From the NCBI GenBank assembly GCA_021292165.1, contig CM037883.1:6612934-6676933 (forward strand): a stretch of DNA of 64,000 bases. The letters are read 5' to 3'. The DNA comes from Shinisaurus crocodilurus. Its lineage: Eukaryota > Chordata > Lepidosauria > Squamata > Shinisauridae. Below are positions 1-9,620 of the stretch, piece after piece. Position 1 is the first letter of the stretch. Every line of letters starts with the position of its first letter. The position numbers were made by a program, and so were the translations under genes. The notes below the pieces were generated by a model, which worked only from the letters and a program-made list of their open reading frames with translations, was not told where the DNA came from and made no database searches.

Positions 1-335
1 CTTAAACTAAATTATGCTGGATTTTTGGTATTTCTGGTTTGTGTGTGTGTGTGTGTGTGTGTGTGTATAAAGAGGTCTCAGCCACCTCTTTGCTTCTTAA
101 GGAGCCATTAAGGATCCTGGGGAGGCATGGTTTTACCTTTGTCAATACTTCAGGGCGCTGTGTTTGTTCCAAAACCCTGGAATGTGGCCTTTTCTGGGAT
201 TAGGGAAGAAGGCCTTGGTGTTGGTGCAGTGCTCCAGGACTTCAGCCGTAACAAAAAATTGTGGAGTCCTTGCGTCGATGGTTAGGATTCCCAGATGTCC
301 AAGGAGGATATGCAAGCGTATGAACCAGCCTCATA

Positions 336-592
336 TTGTGGCGTAGTGGTGAGAGTGTTGGACTGGGACTCAGGAGATCCGGGTTCTAGTCCCCGCTCAG
401 CCATGAAACTCACTGGGTGACTTTGGGCCAGCCACTGACTCTCAGCCTAACCTACCTTACAGGGTTGTTGTGAGGATAAAATGGAGAGGAGGACGAGGAT
501 TATGTAAGCTGCCTTGGGTTCCTTGCAGGAAAAAAGGCGGGGTATAAATATAATAAATAAATAAATAAATATCATAAATAGCAACATCAATT
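336..592 (+). repeat. tRNA-derived SINE (family A), full length
   Basis: The head has a pol III A box (tggcgtagtggt) and B box (gggttctagtcc) like a tRNA. The body is the conserved agccatgaaactcactgggt and acagggttgttgtgagga block. The tail is ggcggggtataaatataata then (AAAT)n, which resembles an L2 LINE 3' end. Other copies: 1389-1647, 3529-3665, 4358-4597, 12478-12718, 15002-15270, 30553-30800 and older fragments. Confidence 0.85.
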
Positions 593-775
593 AATTTATT
601 GATAAATATCAATAAATTAATTGATGTTGCCCAATATCGGATAGACAATGGCTCTCTAGAAGAGGTCTTCCCTCATCACCTGCTACGTGATCCTATTTTA
701 GCTGGAGACTCCGGCTGGAGAGGCCCTGGAGACCTTCGGCACACAAAGCCCGGCGTGCTACCACTTGAGGGGGGA

Positions 776-958
776 AGGGCCGTGGTGGCTTAGTGCTAGA
801 GCACCTGCATTGCTTGCAGAAGGTCCCAGGTTCAATTCCCGGCATCTCCAGGTAGGGCTGGAAAAATTCCTGCCTGAAACCCTGGCAGAGCCACTGCTGC
901 CAGCCAGTGCCGACAATACTGGGGTAGAATAAGGCAGCTTCCTATGTTCCTATGCTCT
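776..958 (+). repeat. tRNA-Ala-derived SINE (family B)
   Basis: The head gtggcttagtgctagagcac / ttgcttgcagaaggtcc / ggttcaattcccggcatct resembles tRNA-Ala (TGC) with A and B boxes. The body ends in ggcagcttcctatgttccta. Other copies are at 19686-19892 (plus) and at about 41925-42000 and 54660-54840 (minus). The acceptor stem does not pair, so it is a SINE, not a tRNA gene. Confidence 0.8.
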
Positions 959-1359
959 CCTGTCCTGTGTTGAGCTATGGCCCTCCCCACTAGGGAGAGG
1001 GGAACAGTTCAGCTGGAGAATGCAAGCAGCAGGTTCACTGTGCGGCTTCCGTCCCTGTAAGAATTGAATGGCGGAGGGAATTTCAGCCAATGCAGCTTCT
1101 CCCCCAATCGCTATGTGACAAGCTGCTGAAATCCTCCTCTTCTCACCTGCCCTGAGGAGCTAAAGAAGATTCGATGGCTGCAGCCATGTTTTCTCCGTTC
1201 ACATATAAAGGGCGGGGAGTCCATTTTTGCATGAAATGGAACACACGGGTGAGGGGAGGTAAACCCCCCCCCCCCCGCTGCCTCACCTCGCTGTGCTTTG
1301 CCACGTCAAGCAAAATTGTCTCCCAAGCCTGGCTCACTTCTGGTATTGGCGCTGGACCA

Positions 1360-1388
1360 GGCCTGTGGCTCACGCTGGCTCAGCTTGT
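1360..1388 (+). repeat. 5' part of a 5S rRNA-derived SINE, split by a later SINE
   Basis: The stretch ctcacgctggctcagcttgt matches 62878 onward (cacgctggctcagcctgt), the start of the 5S-derived SINE there. The element resumes at 1648 after a family-A SINE. The joined sequence then runs without a gap into the 5S-like region. Confidence 0.75.
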
Positions 1389-1647
1389 GGCGTAGTGGTG
1401 AGAGCCAGTGTGGCGTAGTGGTGAGAGTGTTAGACTGGGAGTCAGGAGATCCGGGTTCGAGTCCCCGCTCTGCCATGAAACCCACTGGGTGACTTTGGGC
1501 CAGTCACTGACTCTCAGTCTAACCTACCTCACAGGGTTGTTGTGAGGATAAAATGGAGAGGAGGAGGAGGATTATGTAAGCCGCTTTGGGTTCTTTGCAG
1601 GAAAAAAGGCGGGGTATAAATATAATAAATAAATAAATAAATAAATA
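1389..1647 (+). repeat. tRNA-derived SINE (family A) inserted into the 5S-derived SINE
   Basis: Flanked by a 7-bp target-site duplication AGCTTGT (1382-1388 and 1648-1654). The 5' end is unusual: the head motif gtggcgtagtggtgagag occurs twice in a row (1388-1405 and about 1410-1427), before the normal body begins. The body and the (AAAT)n tail are typical of the family. Confidence 0.85.
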
Positions 1648-1795
1648 AGCTTGTCTGAGCGTGGAAAGCTAAGCAGGGTCAGGCCTGGTTATTCCTTGGA
1701 TGGGAGACCCCTCCTCTAGTTTCCTGCATTAAGCAGGGGGCTGGACTCGATAGCCGTGTAGGCTCCTTCCAACTCTATGATCTGTGAAATCTATG
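1648..1795 (+). repeat. 5S rRNA-derived SINE with CR1 tail (copy 1, 3' part)
   Basis: From 1665 the sequence aaagctaagcagggtcaggc and cttggatgggagacc reproduces the internal promoter region of vertebrate 5S rRNA (box A, intermediate element, box C). Right after box C comes cctcctctagtttcctgc and then the 3' end of CR1 LINEs (agcagggggctggactcgat). Other copies: 62868-63032 (plus) and 3397-3508 (minus). Confidence 0.85.
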
Positions 1796-2695
1796 ACCAG
1801 GAGCAAAGTGCATCAAATAACGGCATGGAGTGAGGTAAGGTGGGGAAAGGGAGCCGTTTCACTTTCCATCCGGCCACCCTCTCAACAGTGCAACTCTATA
1901 ACTGGGGTCAGAGGACTGCAAAGCAAAACAAAGCTCCACTTTGCATGCTGGCTGAATGCCAGTGTTTTGTAACACCTAGTTATTGAATGAAAATGTAGTT
2001 TTAAAAGCCATTAAAAAGAACAAAACAAAACAACAACCCGCAACTCAGACAGGATGATAAAATGACCATGACAAAAAGCCCCACTGGCTGGACGCATCAA
2101 ACTGCTTCTGCAGCATTCTCCTTGTCCTCGAAAATCACAATTGAAATCAGCGGGAGGTTGGTCTCCTCTCATAGGGATTGCGAGGAGGATTTTGCCGCTC
2201 AATCTCTTTGCAGTTTTAATTTCAAAAGCAGGGATATTTACACCTCAAATATTTATAAACGCTGGTAGAGGCACTGTAAGGTCTCCCAACAGTTGAAAAA
2301 TAGTACGTGGTTTTTTTTCCTCCCCTCCTCAATCTCTAGGATGAATTTTTTTTGCTAATTGCTAGAAAAAACAATTAGCATTTTTTTACTAATTGCTTAT
2401 CTCTTGGCCTCAGTGTTCTTAACGGGGGGGGGGGGGGGTAAAGTAGGAGTATTAATTGGTTCCTTTTGACACAGACTTTCCTGATTTGTAGTAACTTGTA
2501 TATGCAGTTCAACCCAGCATGCATGTGGCTGATGGCAGGCAGGACAATATTGACTCCATCCCAAGCGCTACTCCTTTTTTGCACCTGGGTTTGGTGGACC
2601 TTGTTTTTCTAGTTAAAAGAAGTACCTAGATCCAGCAAGTCTGAAGTCCAGCCGATCCTGCTCAATGGGACTTGATCCCAGGTCTTTGTATATAG

Positions 2696-3313
2696 CAGGG
2701 ATGGGGACTCGAACTCCAGGACTAGACTCGTGAGTCGGACTGAGTCCCCCCTCTGACTCGAGTCCCAATATTTTTAATGGGACTCGAGACTCGACTCAAG
2801 ACCAAGGACTCGTCAACATCCCTGGACTGTGCCAGAAGGAGTGGAGAGAAGTGCAATCGCCGGCGAAGATTTTATTTTTTAAAATCATTTTCCTAAAATG
2901 CAACCTTTCAGACATTTTGGGTTTGGCTGCCTCTGCCTGCCTGGTCTCTTCTTAACCAGTTCCATAGTTTTGGGGTTCCCTGCCTGCCTGTTTTGGGGTT
3001 CCCTGCCTCCTCTGCCTGCCTGGTTATTTTGGGTTTGTCTGCCTGGTCTGTTCTTGCCAACATCAGTGGCAGAGTTTTGAAATAAAAAGGCACACTTGTG
3101 CCTAGAATTTATTTAAACCACACATCTGAAGTAGCCTTATTTTGTTGGGGAAAAAACCCCATTGATTTTAATAGGGACTCGTGGAGTCAGCTTTGGGAGT
3201 GACTCGTGACTCGTGAGTCACCATTTTGGACCAAGGACTCGGACTCGAGACTCGGGTCCCAAGACTCGTGACTCGACTCGTGACTCGAGACCAAGGACTC
3301 TTCGACATCCCTG
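2696..3313 (-). mobile_element. Non-autonomous hAT transposon with GACTCG-rich ends (copy 1)
   Basis: It begins CAGGGATG and ends CATCCCTG, and is flanked by a perfect 8-bp duplication GTATATAG (2688-2695 and 3314-3321), the hAT hallmark. The subterminal regions carry many copies of GACTCG/CGAGTC. An extra terminus-like sequence (caacatccctgg) lies inside at about 2814-2825. The middle carries Gln/Pro-like low-complexity sequence (tgcctgcctg). Orientation is opposite to the longer copy at 12828-13769, and the transposase segment is missing. Confidence 0.9.
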
Positions 3314-3321
3314 GTATATAG

Positions 3322-3388
3322 CAGGGGTGGAGAACTTGCGGCCCGCCAGATATTCTTGGACAGCACGGCCTCAAGGTCCCCAGCCCTG
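3322..3388 (+). mobile_element. Short hAT-like MITE fragment
   Basis: caggggtggagaacttgcgg at the left and tccccagccctg at the right form short inverted ends, next to the target duplication of the preceding element. No second target duplication is seen, so it is probably truncated. Confidence 0.45.
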
Positions 3389-3396
3389 CTCTTATT

Positions 3397-3508
3397 TCAT
3401 AGATTTCATAGTTAGAGTTGGAAGGGGCCTACAAGGCTATCGAGTCCAACCCCCTGCTCAATGCAGGAAACTAGAGGAGGGGTCTCCCATCCAAGTAATA
3501 ACCAGCCT
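3397..3508 (-). repeat. 5S rRNA-derived SINE with CR1 tail (copy 2, 5'-truncated)
   Basis: On the minus strand it reads ggctggttattacttggatg ggagacc, the 5S box C region, then cctcctctagtttcctgcat and the CR1-type tail. The 5S-to-CR1 junction is the same as in the other two copies. Confidence 0.85.
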
Positions 3509-3528
3509 ACATTAAAAAAAAATACGTG

Positions 3529-3665
3529 GCCAGTGTGGTGTAGTGGTGAGAGTGTTGGACTGGGACTCGGGAGGAGGAGGAGGAGGAGGAAGATTATGTA
3601 AGCCGCCTTGGGTTCCTTGCAGGAAAAAAAGGCGGGGTATAAATACAATAAATAAATAAATAAAA
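3529..3665 (+). repeat. tRNA-derived SINE (family A) with internal deletion
   Basis: The head (gtgtagtggtgagagtgttg gactgggactcgg) is joined directly to a (GAG/GGA)n run and the tail; the whole middle block, including the B box, is missing. Confidence 0.8.
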
Positions 3666-4179
3666 ATATTTATTAGTTTTTTAAATGTGAAATACACCAA
3701 AACAAAGAAAGAAAGAAAAATGAAGGGAAATGGGGGGGGGGGCGGGGGAATAGAATTTTCTTCCAGTGATTTAAATGGATCCATTACTGTAAATGCGTAT
3801 GAAATATATATCCATCATTTTCAAAAAGTACATAGTACGTAATACAATTATCAGTAAAAATAGTTATGCATAAACATCAGAAAAAGCAGACCAAATATCC
3901 ATGTATTTATCCATCCGCAGGTGGCAGTCTAAATACCACCCGCTCAAATGTTGAAAGCATTATTAGGTCCTAAATCCATTGTGTTATAGGAGGTGAGCGT
4001 TTATCTTTCCAGTGTTGTAATATCAGTCGCTTGGCTGTCAAGAGGGCACGGAAAATCCACCTGCGTTATCCTTGTGATAAATTCCATACTGCAGGTATAT
4101 AATTTAAAAGAACATGTGCATCAGTCAATATTAAGGAGCATTCTAATACTAGATTTATCCTTATACGTCTTACATGGAC

Positions 4180-4310
4180 TGGGACTCACCTTGGGTCCCC
4201 GGATGTTTTTGGCCTACAATTCCCAGCATGCCCCAGCCAGTGTAGCTGGCTGGGGCATGCTGGGAGTTATAGGCCAAAAACATCTGGGGACCCAAGGTTG
4301 GAGAAAAGAA
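4180..4310. mobile_element. Palindromic hAT-type MITE
   Basis: Two inverted arms: ggatgtttttggcctacaat / cccagcatgccccagccag and their reverse complement around 4247. Related to the younger copy at 28484-28618. Target duplication not recognisable. Confidence 0.75.
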
Positions 4311-4357
4311 CACCTGTCTCCATATCGGCCTTCCCCAACATCAGCCTTGCCCGACCT

Positions 4358-4597
4358 GAGAACCAACATAGTGTAATGGTTAGAGTGTCAGACTGGAACT
4401 CAGGAGATCTGGGTTCTAGTCCCCACTTCGGCCATGAAGCTCACTGGGTGACTTTGGGCCAGTCACGGACTCTCAGCCCGACCTCCTCACAGGGTTGTTG
4501 TGAGGATCAGATGAAGAGGAAGGAGGAGGATTATGAAAGCCACATTGGATTTCCTTACAGGGAAAAAAGGCAGGATATAAATATAATAAATCAATAA
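4358..4597 (+). repeat. tRNA-derived SINE (family A), older copy
   Basis: Family-A head (catagtgtaatggttagagt), body (gaagctcactgggtgacttt) and tail (ggcaggatataaatataata). More substitutions than the copies at 336 and 30553. Confidence 0.8.
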
Positions 4598-4599
4598 CC

Positions 4600-4722
4600 T
4601 GTTGCCTTCCAGATATTTTGGACTACAAAATAGCTCCCAGCATTCCTGTCCATTGGTTATGCTGGCTGGGGCCCAGTAGAAGTTGGAAGTCCAAAACATC
4701 TGAGGGCACCAGGTTGGGGGAA
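4600..4722. mobile_element. Palindromic MITE, degraded
   Basis: Inverted arms: ccttccagatattttggact ... agtccaaaacatctgagggc, with the loop near 4660. It belongs to the same broad group as the elements at 17430, 21160 and 36970. Confidence 0.6.
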
Positions 4723-4734
4723 GCTGCTCCATCG

Positions 4735-5075
4735 CAACCCGCCCAGATGTTCAGGTCATCCACTAATGCTGTTCTTCAGGTCTTGCTGCTGTTGGAGGTG
4801 AGGCTGGTGGTGACCAGAGCGAGGGTGTTTGGGCCTGCGACACCTCACCTGTGGAACTTCCTCTCTAGGGAGACCCACCTGGCAACCACTCTGCTATCCT
4901 TCTGCTTAACCCCTTTTAAAAATTATTCTCCCAGGCCTTTGGGCGAGTGGGGTGGTGGTCTCTAGATCTCAAGTCTGCCATTTTAATTACTAGCTTTCTG
5001 TTTGGTTTTTATGCTATCACATTTTAAGTTTTTGTTGAATTTTTATGTGAAAAACAAACAAACCCTGGCATATTT
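4735..5075 (+). mobile_element. L2-type LINE 3' fragment
   Basis: The plus frame reads LEVRLVVTRARVFGPATPHL then WNFLSRE, the C-terminal end of L2-type ORF2 (R-RAF-V-P-LWN-LP pattern). It is followed by T-rich 3' UTR-like sequence. Stop codons and frame breaks mark it as dead. Confidence 0.65.
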
Positions 5076-5579
5076 TTTCTTTTTAATTTAAAAGAAGGAA
5101 GGACGGAACATAAACTCCCCAAATGAATACGTAAATGAAAATGCTCTTTTGACAAGTGCATCACAGACTGTAAAATGAGCCCAGATTCTGACGTTTGATT
5201 CCATGCAGCCCTTTGACTGCAGGATTCAGTTCTCTCTGCAATAGCTGCATTATCCCGTGTTAAAAGCACGCTTGTTAATTGTATCACCTTGGAGTATAAT
5301 TAATCGGTGTCCTTAATGTTTATTTAATCATGGAGAGACAGGAAAAGAAAAAGGAAAGGCAGAAAAAGGAAAGGGAAAAACCTTCCTCGAATACAAATGT
5401 GAATGTCTTGCCACTGGGCCTTCCCTTCAGCTAGGCTTAAATATTTTATTGATCCTAGGATTAGAAGCAGTACAATACGGGCGTGTGTGTTTATTTTGCA
5501 TTCTCATCAGGCAGAGCTTGCACTGTTTTTGTAGCTGGATTGTTAGTATTTTTGTAACTCTGGTGTTTTATTTCACGGA

Positions 5580-5705
5580 GGGCCAGTGTGGTGCATAGGG
5601 CAGGGTGTGGCTGGCTCAGGACTAGGAAGACCCGAGTTCAGATCCCTGCTTAGGCAAAACGATCATCGGGTGCCCCTGTCAGTCTCCCTGCCTAACCTTA
5701 AGGGG
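5580..5705 (+). repeat. tRNA-derived SINE fragment, old
   Basis: gccagtgtggtgcatagggc followed by a degenerate B box (gagttcagatcc) and ctgcctaacctt. It lacks a tail. Confidence 0.5.
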
Positions 5706-5854
5706 GGAGGGAATGGCATCTTTGGCATCCAGCACAGGGCGTTGGATCCAAAGGTGTTCCTTCTGCTTAGCGGAAGGCTCCTTCCGGATGAGAAAGGGCT
5801 GCCTTACGCGGCGTCGCATAGTGCGTTACGTGAGGAAAGCTGAACTAATTCTAA

Positions 5855-6400
5855 AGCCAGTGTGGTGTGATGGCTAGAGCAGGGGTGGGGAACCTTTTTT
5901 TTTTCTGTTGCAGGCTGCATTCTCTCAGGGTTGATCTGTTGGGGGTTGTATGCTGCCAGTGGGAGGAGCCAGCATTCAAAGTGGGTGGGGTCACCCTTTT
6001 TTCTCTCCCCTTTTTCTGCCACCCCCTTTTCTCTCTCCCTCCCTTTCTGCCACCCCATTTCTCTCTCTCCCTTTCTGCCAGCCCCTTTTCTCCCTCCCTT
6101 TCTGTCACCCCCTTTTCTCCTTTGCACTCTTCCTTCCCACCCAGCAGACTGCCAGGGAAGGGACAGATCGCTCTTGCCAGAGATCTGAGCTGGTTGCTTG
6201 CAGAGGGCTTTTTAAAGCCATGGGCTGGGGCTAGAGTGTCATACTGGGACTTGAGAGAATCCCCACTCAGGTTCAAATCCCAACTCTGCCACGAAGCTCA
6301 CCGGCTGAGCTTGGGGCCAGTTACTGTCTCTCAGCCTCATCTACCTCACAGGGTTGTTGTGAGGATGAAATGGAGGGGAAGAGAAGAACCACGCAAACCG
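5855..6400 (+). repeat. tRNA-derived SINE split by a DNA transposon
   Basis: The head agccagtgtggtgtgatggc up to 5879 continues at 6237 as tgtcatactgggacttgaga and then the family-A body to about 6400. The two halves join exactly when the insertion at 5880-6228 and one copy of its target duplication are removed. Confidence 0.8.
5880..6228 (+). mobile_element. hAT-like insertion with 8-bp target duplication
   Basis: Flanked by perfect GGCTAGAG (5872-5879 and 6229-6236). It starts caggggtggggaacc, a hAT-like end, but the right end (gggctgg) does not mirror it well. The interior has a pyrimidine-rich tract of degenerate ttctgccaccccc units (5990-6140), which creates long spurious open frames. 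Confidence 0.75.
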
Positions 6401-7821
6401 CCAGGGGGGGGATTGCTGAGACTCGGCAAGATGACAGACCAGTTGTATCTCTTTGAGATTCAGAAAGATGTGCTGACTCTGGAACTCCTTTGCAGCGCGG
6501 GGAGTGGTCTTTGGAGCAGGTGGTAACTACTCCGTTACCTACAAAGCAAAACGGCCTTGCCGGTGCCTGGATTGGGGGACCACCTGCAAGTCCCCCATGC
6601 AGGCTGCTTGAAGCTCCCAAAGGGGGAAAACGGGACATCAGTGAAATAAAGACCTTCAAAGATTAAAACTGCTTTAAAACCTTCAAGCCCGCCTGTACAT
6701 CGCTCCGGCTGTTCCTCATGTTTTTACATTGAGATGCCAAGTCGAGCAAGACCAGGCCTGGAGCTGAACGGGCTGTGATTCCTCATGACCAGGATGCGTA
6801 GCCATTTGGAGGCACCCCTCTCCCCGTCCACTGAAACGCTGACACTTGCTTCCTGCAGCCGGCCGCCTGTTCCCATTGTTGCTGGCCTTGTCAGTCGAGC
6901 CTTAAATTTATTCATGGAACACGCCAGAGCTCAGGTGGCTGCAGCTAAAACCATTTAGCAGTTGGAATCGGAGGAAAGCCATTTGAATGTTCCATCGGCA
7001 CTGCATTACTTAGCGAACCCAAAGGATATTAATTACCCCGTGTGTTCACAGATGTAAAAATCCTGAATTTATCAGGGCGAATGCATCGAGAGCAGATCTT
7101 AAGTCAACAGTAATTAACATGGAGTAAAAAAGAAGAAGAAGAAGATGCCCAAACGAAAGATCAAAGCTGAACCTTCCCCGTCGCAGCCAGCGGTAGTTTA
7201 GGGCGAAGGCCGGCTGGTTTTGGAAAGATGCAGAGTGGCTCTTCACAACAAATGTGCCTTCTATTTGTCTATTCTGTTTCTTGGAACAGGACTGTTGTTA
7301 TTTTTAAATATATCATTTTCTGTCACAGGGAAATGGGTTCTATGAAGCTGTATCCCTCCCAACCCTTTTACAGTGCAAATATAGAATTATCATTCTTCAT
7401 CTCTGAATCCGCGTTTTGCTAGAAGATGTGTTTGGGTGGGTGGTTTCTTGTCTTCTTTTCCCCCCTGTTTTGTTTTGTCAAACGCTGTACCAATATTTTA
7501 CAGTGTGTTTCTCCCCACCCCCTTCCAAACATATAATAATCAGGAGAGCATCCGCAGATGAGTGGCAGATTGGGAGATGAATCGGTAGGCTCCACTCTGA
7601 CAAACCGTGAGCGGAGCTCGTGTATTTATATCTCATCCATTAAGAGAGACAAATGGGAGAACCTAAACGCTGACTTGCCCTGCAATTTGACAGCGGCGGG
7701 ATTCTGAGAATGCGGCTGAGCCCTTCGGAAAGGGTCACTTTTGAAAAAACGCGTTGCAAGCTGAAGCAATTTGGGGGAGCTTGTCCTGCCGTGCTGTATT
7801 GTGAATTGTTTCTTCCCCCTG

Positions 7822-7848
7822 CACACACACACGCACACACACACACAC
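7822..7848. repeat. (CA)n microsatellite
   Basis: CA/CG-interrupted CA run about 50 nt upstream of the CD99L2 exon at 7897. Confidence 0.9.
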
Positions 7849-7896
7849 TGCCTGTCCATCTGTCGATTAAAAGCCATGCTAATTCTTTGTCTCTAG

Positions 7897-7962
7897 GATA
7901 TGCCGATGACTCGGACTTCGCTTTAGAAGATGCACTAGATGGGGGCCTTCCGACAAAGCGAC
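7897..7962 (+). CDS. CD99L2: CD99L2 coding exon a (acidic N-terminal module)
   Basis: The exon lies between ctctag and gtaagt. It reads YADDSDFALEDALDGGLPTK in the frame that continues into the next exon (2 nt + 21 codons + 1 nt, phase 1 at both ends). The DSDF-LEDAL pattern matches the GDFDDFNLEDAV segment that directly follows the signal peptide in human CD99L2, so only the signal-peptide exon should be missing upstream. It encodes the start of the mature ectodomain. Confidence 0.9.
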
Positions 7963-8665
7963 GTAAGTCAGCCCTTGTGTGAGAGAGACTGAGGCAGAGA
8001 CCTGAGAAAGCGCAAGCTGTGAGCAGATTGGATTGCTGGCTGGTATTCTATACGGGCGTTCTTATGGACAGAGTCGCTACCCACAATTACCAGCAGCTAA
8101 AAAAATCAGTATGGACCCAGTGTGTGTGTGTGTCAAAGCCGGGCAACTTGCGAACTGCATGCTGCAATCTGACAGCGGTGCATTCCACGTTAAAGCGGAT
8201 TTAATATATACTGTGTGGGTGCAACTTTAAGAATGGCCTTGAATAAGCATCCACCTAGCACACACGATCTTGCCACAAGCAGCCAGCAGCTGTCTCTGGG
8301 TACTCACATGCATGGTACAAAGGACTTCTAAGCCTGTTGTAGAAGCCATAAGTGCTAGAAACTTTATTTTTGTTTTAAATAGAATTCTCAAAATGCTGGT
8401 CTTTTGTGCTTGAGGCCACATCCTCTATTTGCCCTTAGGGTTGTTGTTGTTTCTTTGCATGGAATCACCAGTGTTTGTTTTCCAGTCCACTCTGGTCCAT
8501 GTAATATAGTTTAAGGCTGCATGCTTATTTGAAGATCCATTGAACTCAGTGGGTCTTACATCTGAGTAAACATGCATAGGATGTGCCTATAAGGTTTGAT
8601 ACGCGCTTGTTTTACTTCTAAATCTAATTAATCTCCTTCCCCTCCCTCTTTGTATCTCACCACAG
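7963..8665 (+). other. CD99L2 intron between exons a and b
   Basis: About 0.7 kb. At 8510-8600 it holds a fragment of the common squamate-type dispersed repeat that reads (cattgaa)ctcagtgggtcttac, also seen near 18590-18710, 22400-22470, 39820-39900 and 49770-49840. The rest is unique. Confidence 0.6.
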
Positions 8666-8704
8666 CTACTCACAAACCACCCAAAAAGTCTTCTGGCGGA
8701 ACAG
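8666..8704 (+). CDS. CD99L2: CD99L2 coding exon b (Lys/Pro linker)
   Basis: A 39-nt exon between caccacag and gtgaga. It completes a Pro codon with the last base of the previous exon and reads PTHKPPKKSSGGT (phase 1 to phase 1). Short basic/Pro linkers between acidic modules are typical of CD99-family ectodomains. It is tiny, but both splice sites and the phase fit exactly. Confidence 0.82.
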
Positions 8705-9150
8705 GTGAGATGTTTGTAATCTATCGCAAATAAAGACTGACAAGTCCCAGTCTGGGTTTCTTTTCATGTACACCATTTCCTGCAGGGAGGTGCAGCGCTT
8801 TCGTTTTACAGGGGTGAGCAGTGGAGATTTCCAGGTCAGGAATGACAACTTTTGGTTTGAAAAAGAAATCTTTATAAGGCAGGTTAGGGGAGTTGGGTAG
8901 CCTGATGGGCACTTGGCGGAGCAGAACTGATTGCAAATGCTTTCTGTTTGCTCCTGTGGTGGATGCTGGCGACTCGTACAGGTGGGAGGGGTCTGCGCTT
9001 GGATTTTAGGACAGGATGAAGGAATTGTACGGGGGAGGCGGGTGTGGGAGAAGCTCCCACAGCTACTGCCACCAGCGAGGTTCGCACATTGCTTAGCCAG
9101 CGCCCGCCCTGCCTTTCTTAGATGATGGGACAATGGAGGAAGCAGATGCA

Positions 9151-9405
9151 CCATCCCACCAGCCCTGCTGAAAGGCCTCCTTCGTGGAGGCTCCTCCTCC
9201 CTCAACTGCCACCACCAGCAGCCGTTACAGCAGGCCGAGAGGAGGGAGATGAGAGGGAGCCCACAGGGCCATCCCACCAGCCCTGCTGAAAGGCCGCCCT
9301 CCTGGAGGCTCCTCCTCCCTCTACTGTCGCCACCAGCAGCCATTCCAGCGGGCTGTGCAGAGGGAGATGAGAAGAGGGTGCACAGGGCCGTTCCACCAGC
9401 CCTGC
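9151..9405. repeat. Tandem repeat, about 2.2 units of 118-119 bp
   Basis: The start ccatcccaccagccctgctg recurs at 9151, 9269 and (ccgttccaccagccctgc) 9388. The units include cctcctccctc and ccaccagcagcc blocks. Both strands are open over part of it because of composition. Confidence 0.8.
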
Positions 9406-9479
9406 CAGAAGAATTAATTAATTTCCCCCCCCCTTCTTCCCTCCCCATTCATTTTCCCTTGTGCATCGTATCTTTTTAG

Positions 9480-9620
9480 ATTGTAAGCCTGCAGGCAGGG
9501 ACTGTCTTGTTAACTGATTATATGTAGTTGTAAACCGCCCAGAGAGCTTTGGCTATTGGGCGGTATAGAAATGGAATAAATGATGATGATGATGATGATG
9601 ATATACACACACACACACAC
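9480..9620 (+). repeat. L2-type LINE 3' tail with (GAT)n and (AC)n
   Basis: gtaaaccgcccagagagctt tggctattgggcggtatag, then aataaatgatgatgatg and a CA run. This is the usual L2 3' end of squamate genomes. The antisense version is seen at 12050 and 18750. Confidence 0.7.

Larger units (their letters stand above)
1..7896 (+). other. CD99L2 first intron (3' part), repeat-rich
   Basis: There is no exon in this stretch that splices in frame to the exon at 7897, and no GC-rich promoter-like region, so the first exon and promoter should be further left. It contains a (GT)n run at 41-66, several tRNA-derived SINEs, one 5S-derived SINE, two hAT-type elements and L2 LINE fragments, listed separately. 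About 6650-7600 is repeat-poor, with AT-rich homeodomain-like cores (attaattac near 7030, taattaac near 7112). Confidence 0.7.

Noticed and set aside
2898..3080. Repeated Leu/Pro-Cys open frames in the GACTCG hAT elements as a gene
   Set aside because: The frame arises from tgcctgcctg repeats present in both element copies; no start context or homology.
5867..6526. 219-codon plus-strand open frame
   Set aside because: It covers the pyrimidine repeat of an inserted DNA element and a SINE body; the Leu/Phe/Pro-Ser repeats reflect ttctgccaccccc units.
8666..9448. 260-codon open frame on the minus strand, the longest in the window
   Set aside because: It runs through the tandem repeat 9151-9405 and across a CD99L2 exon, with no family resemblance and Gly/Arg/Ser low-complexity. 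Explained by composition.
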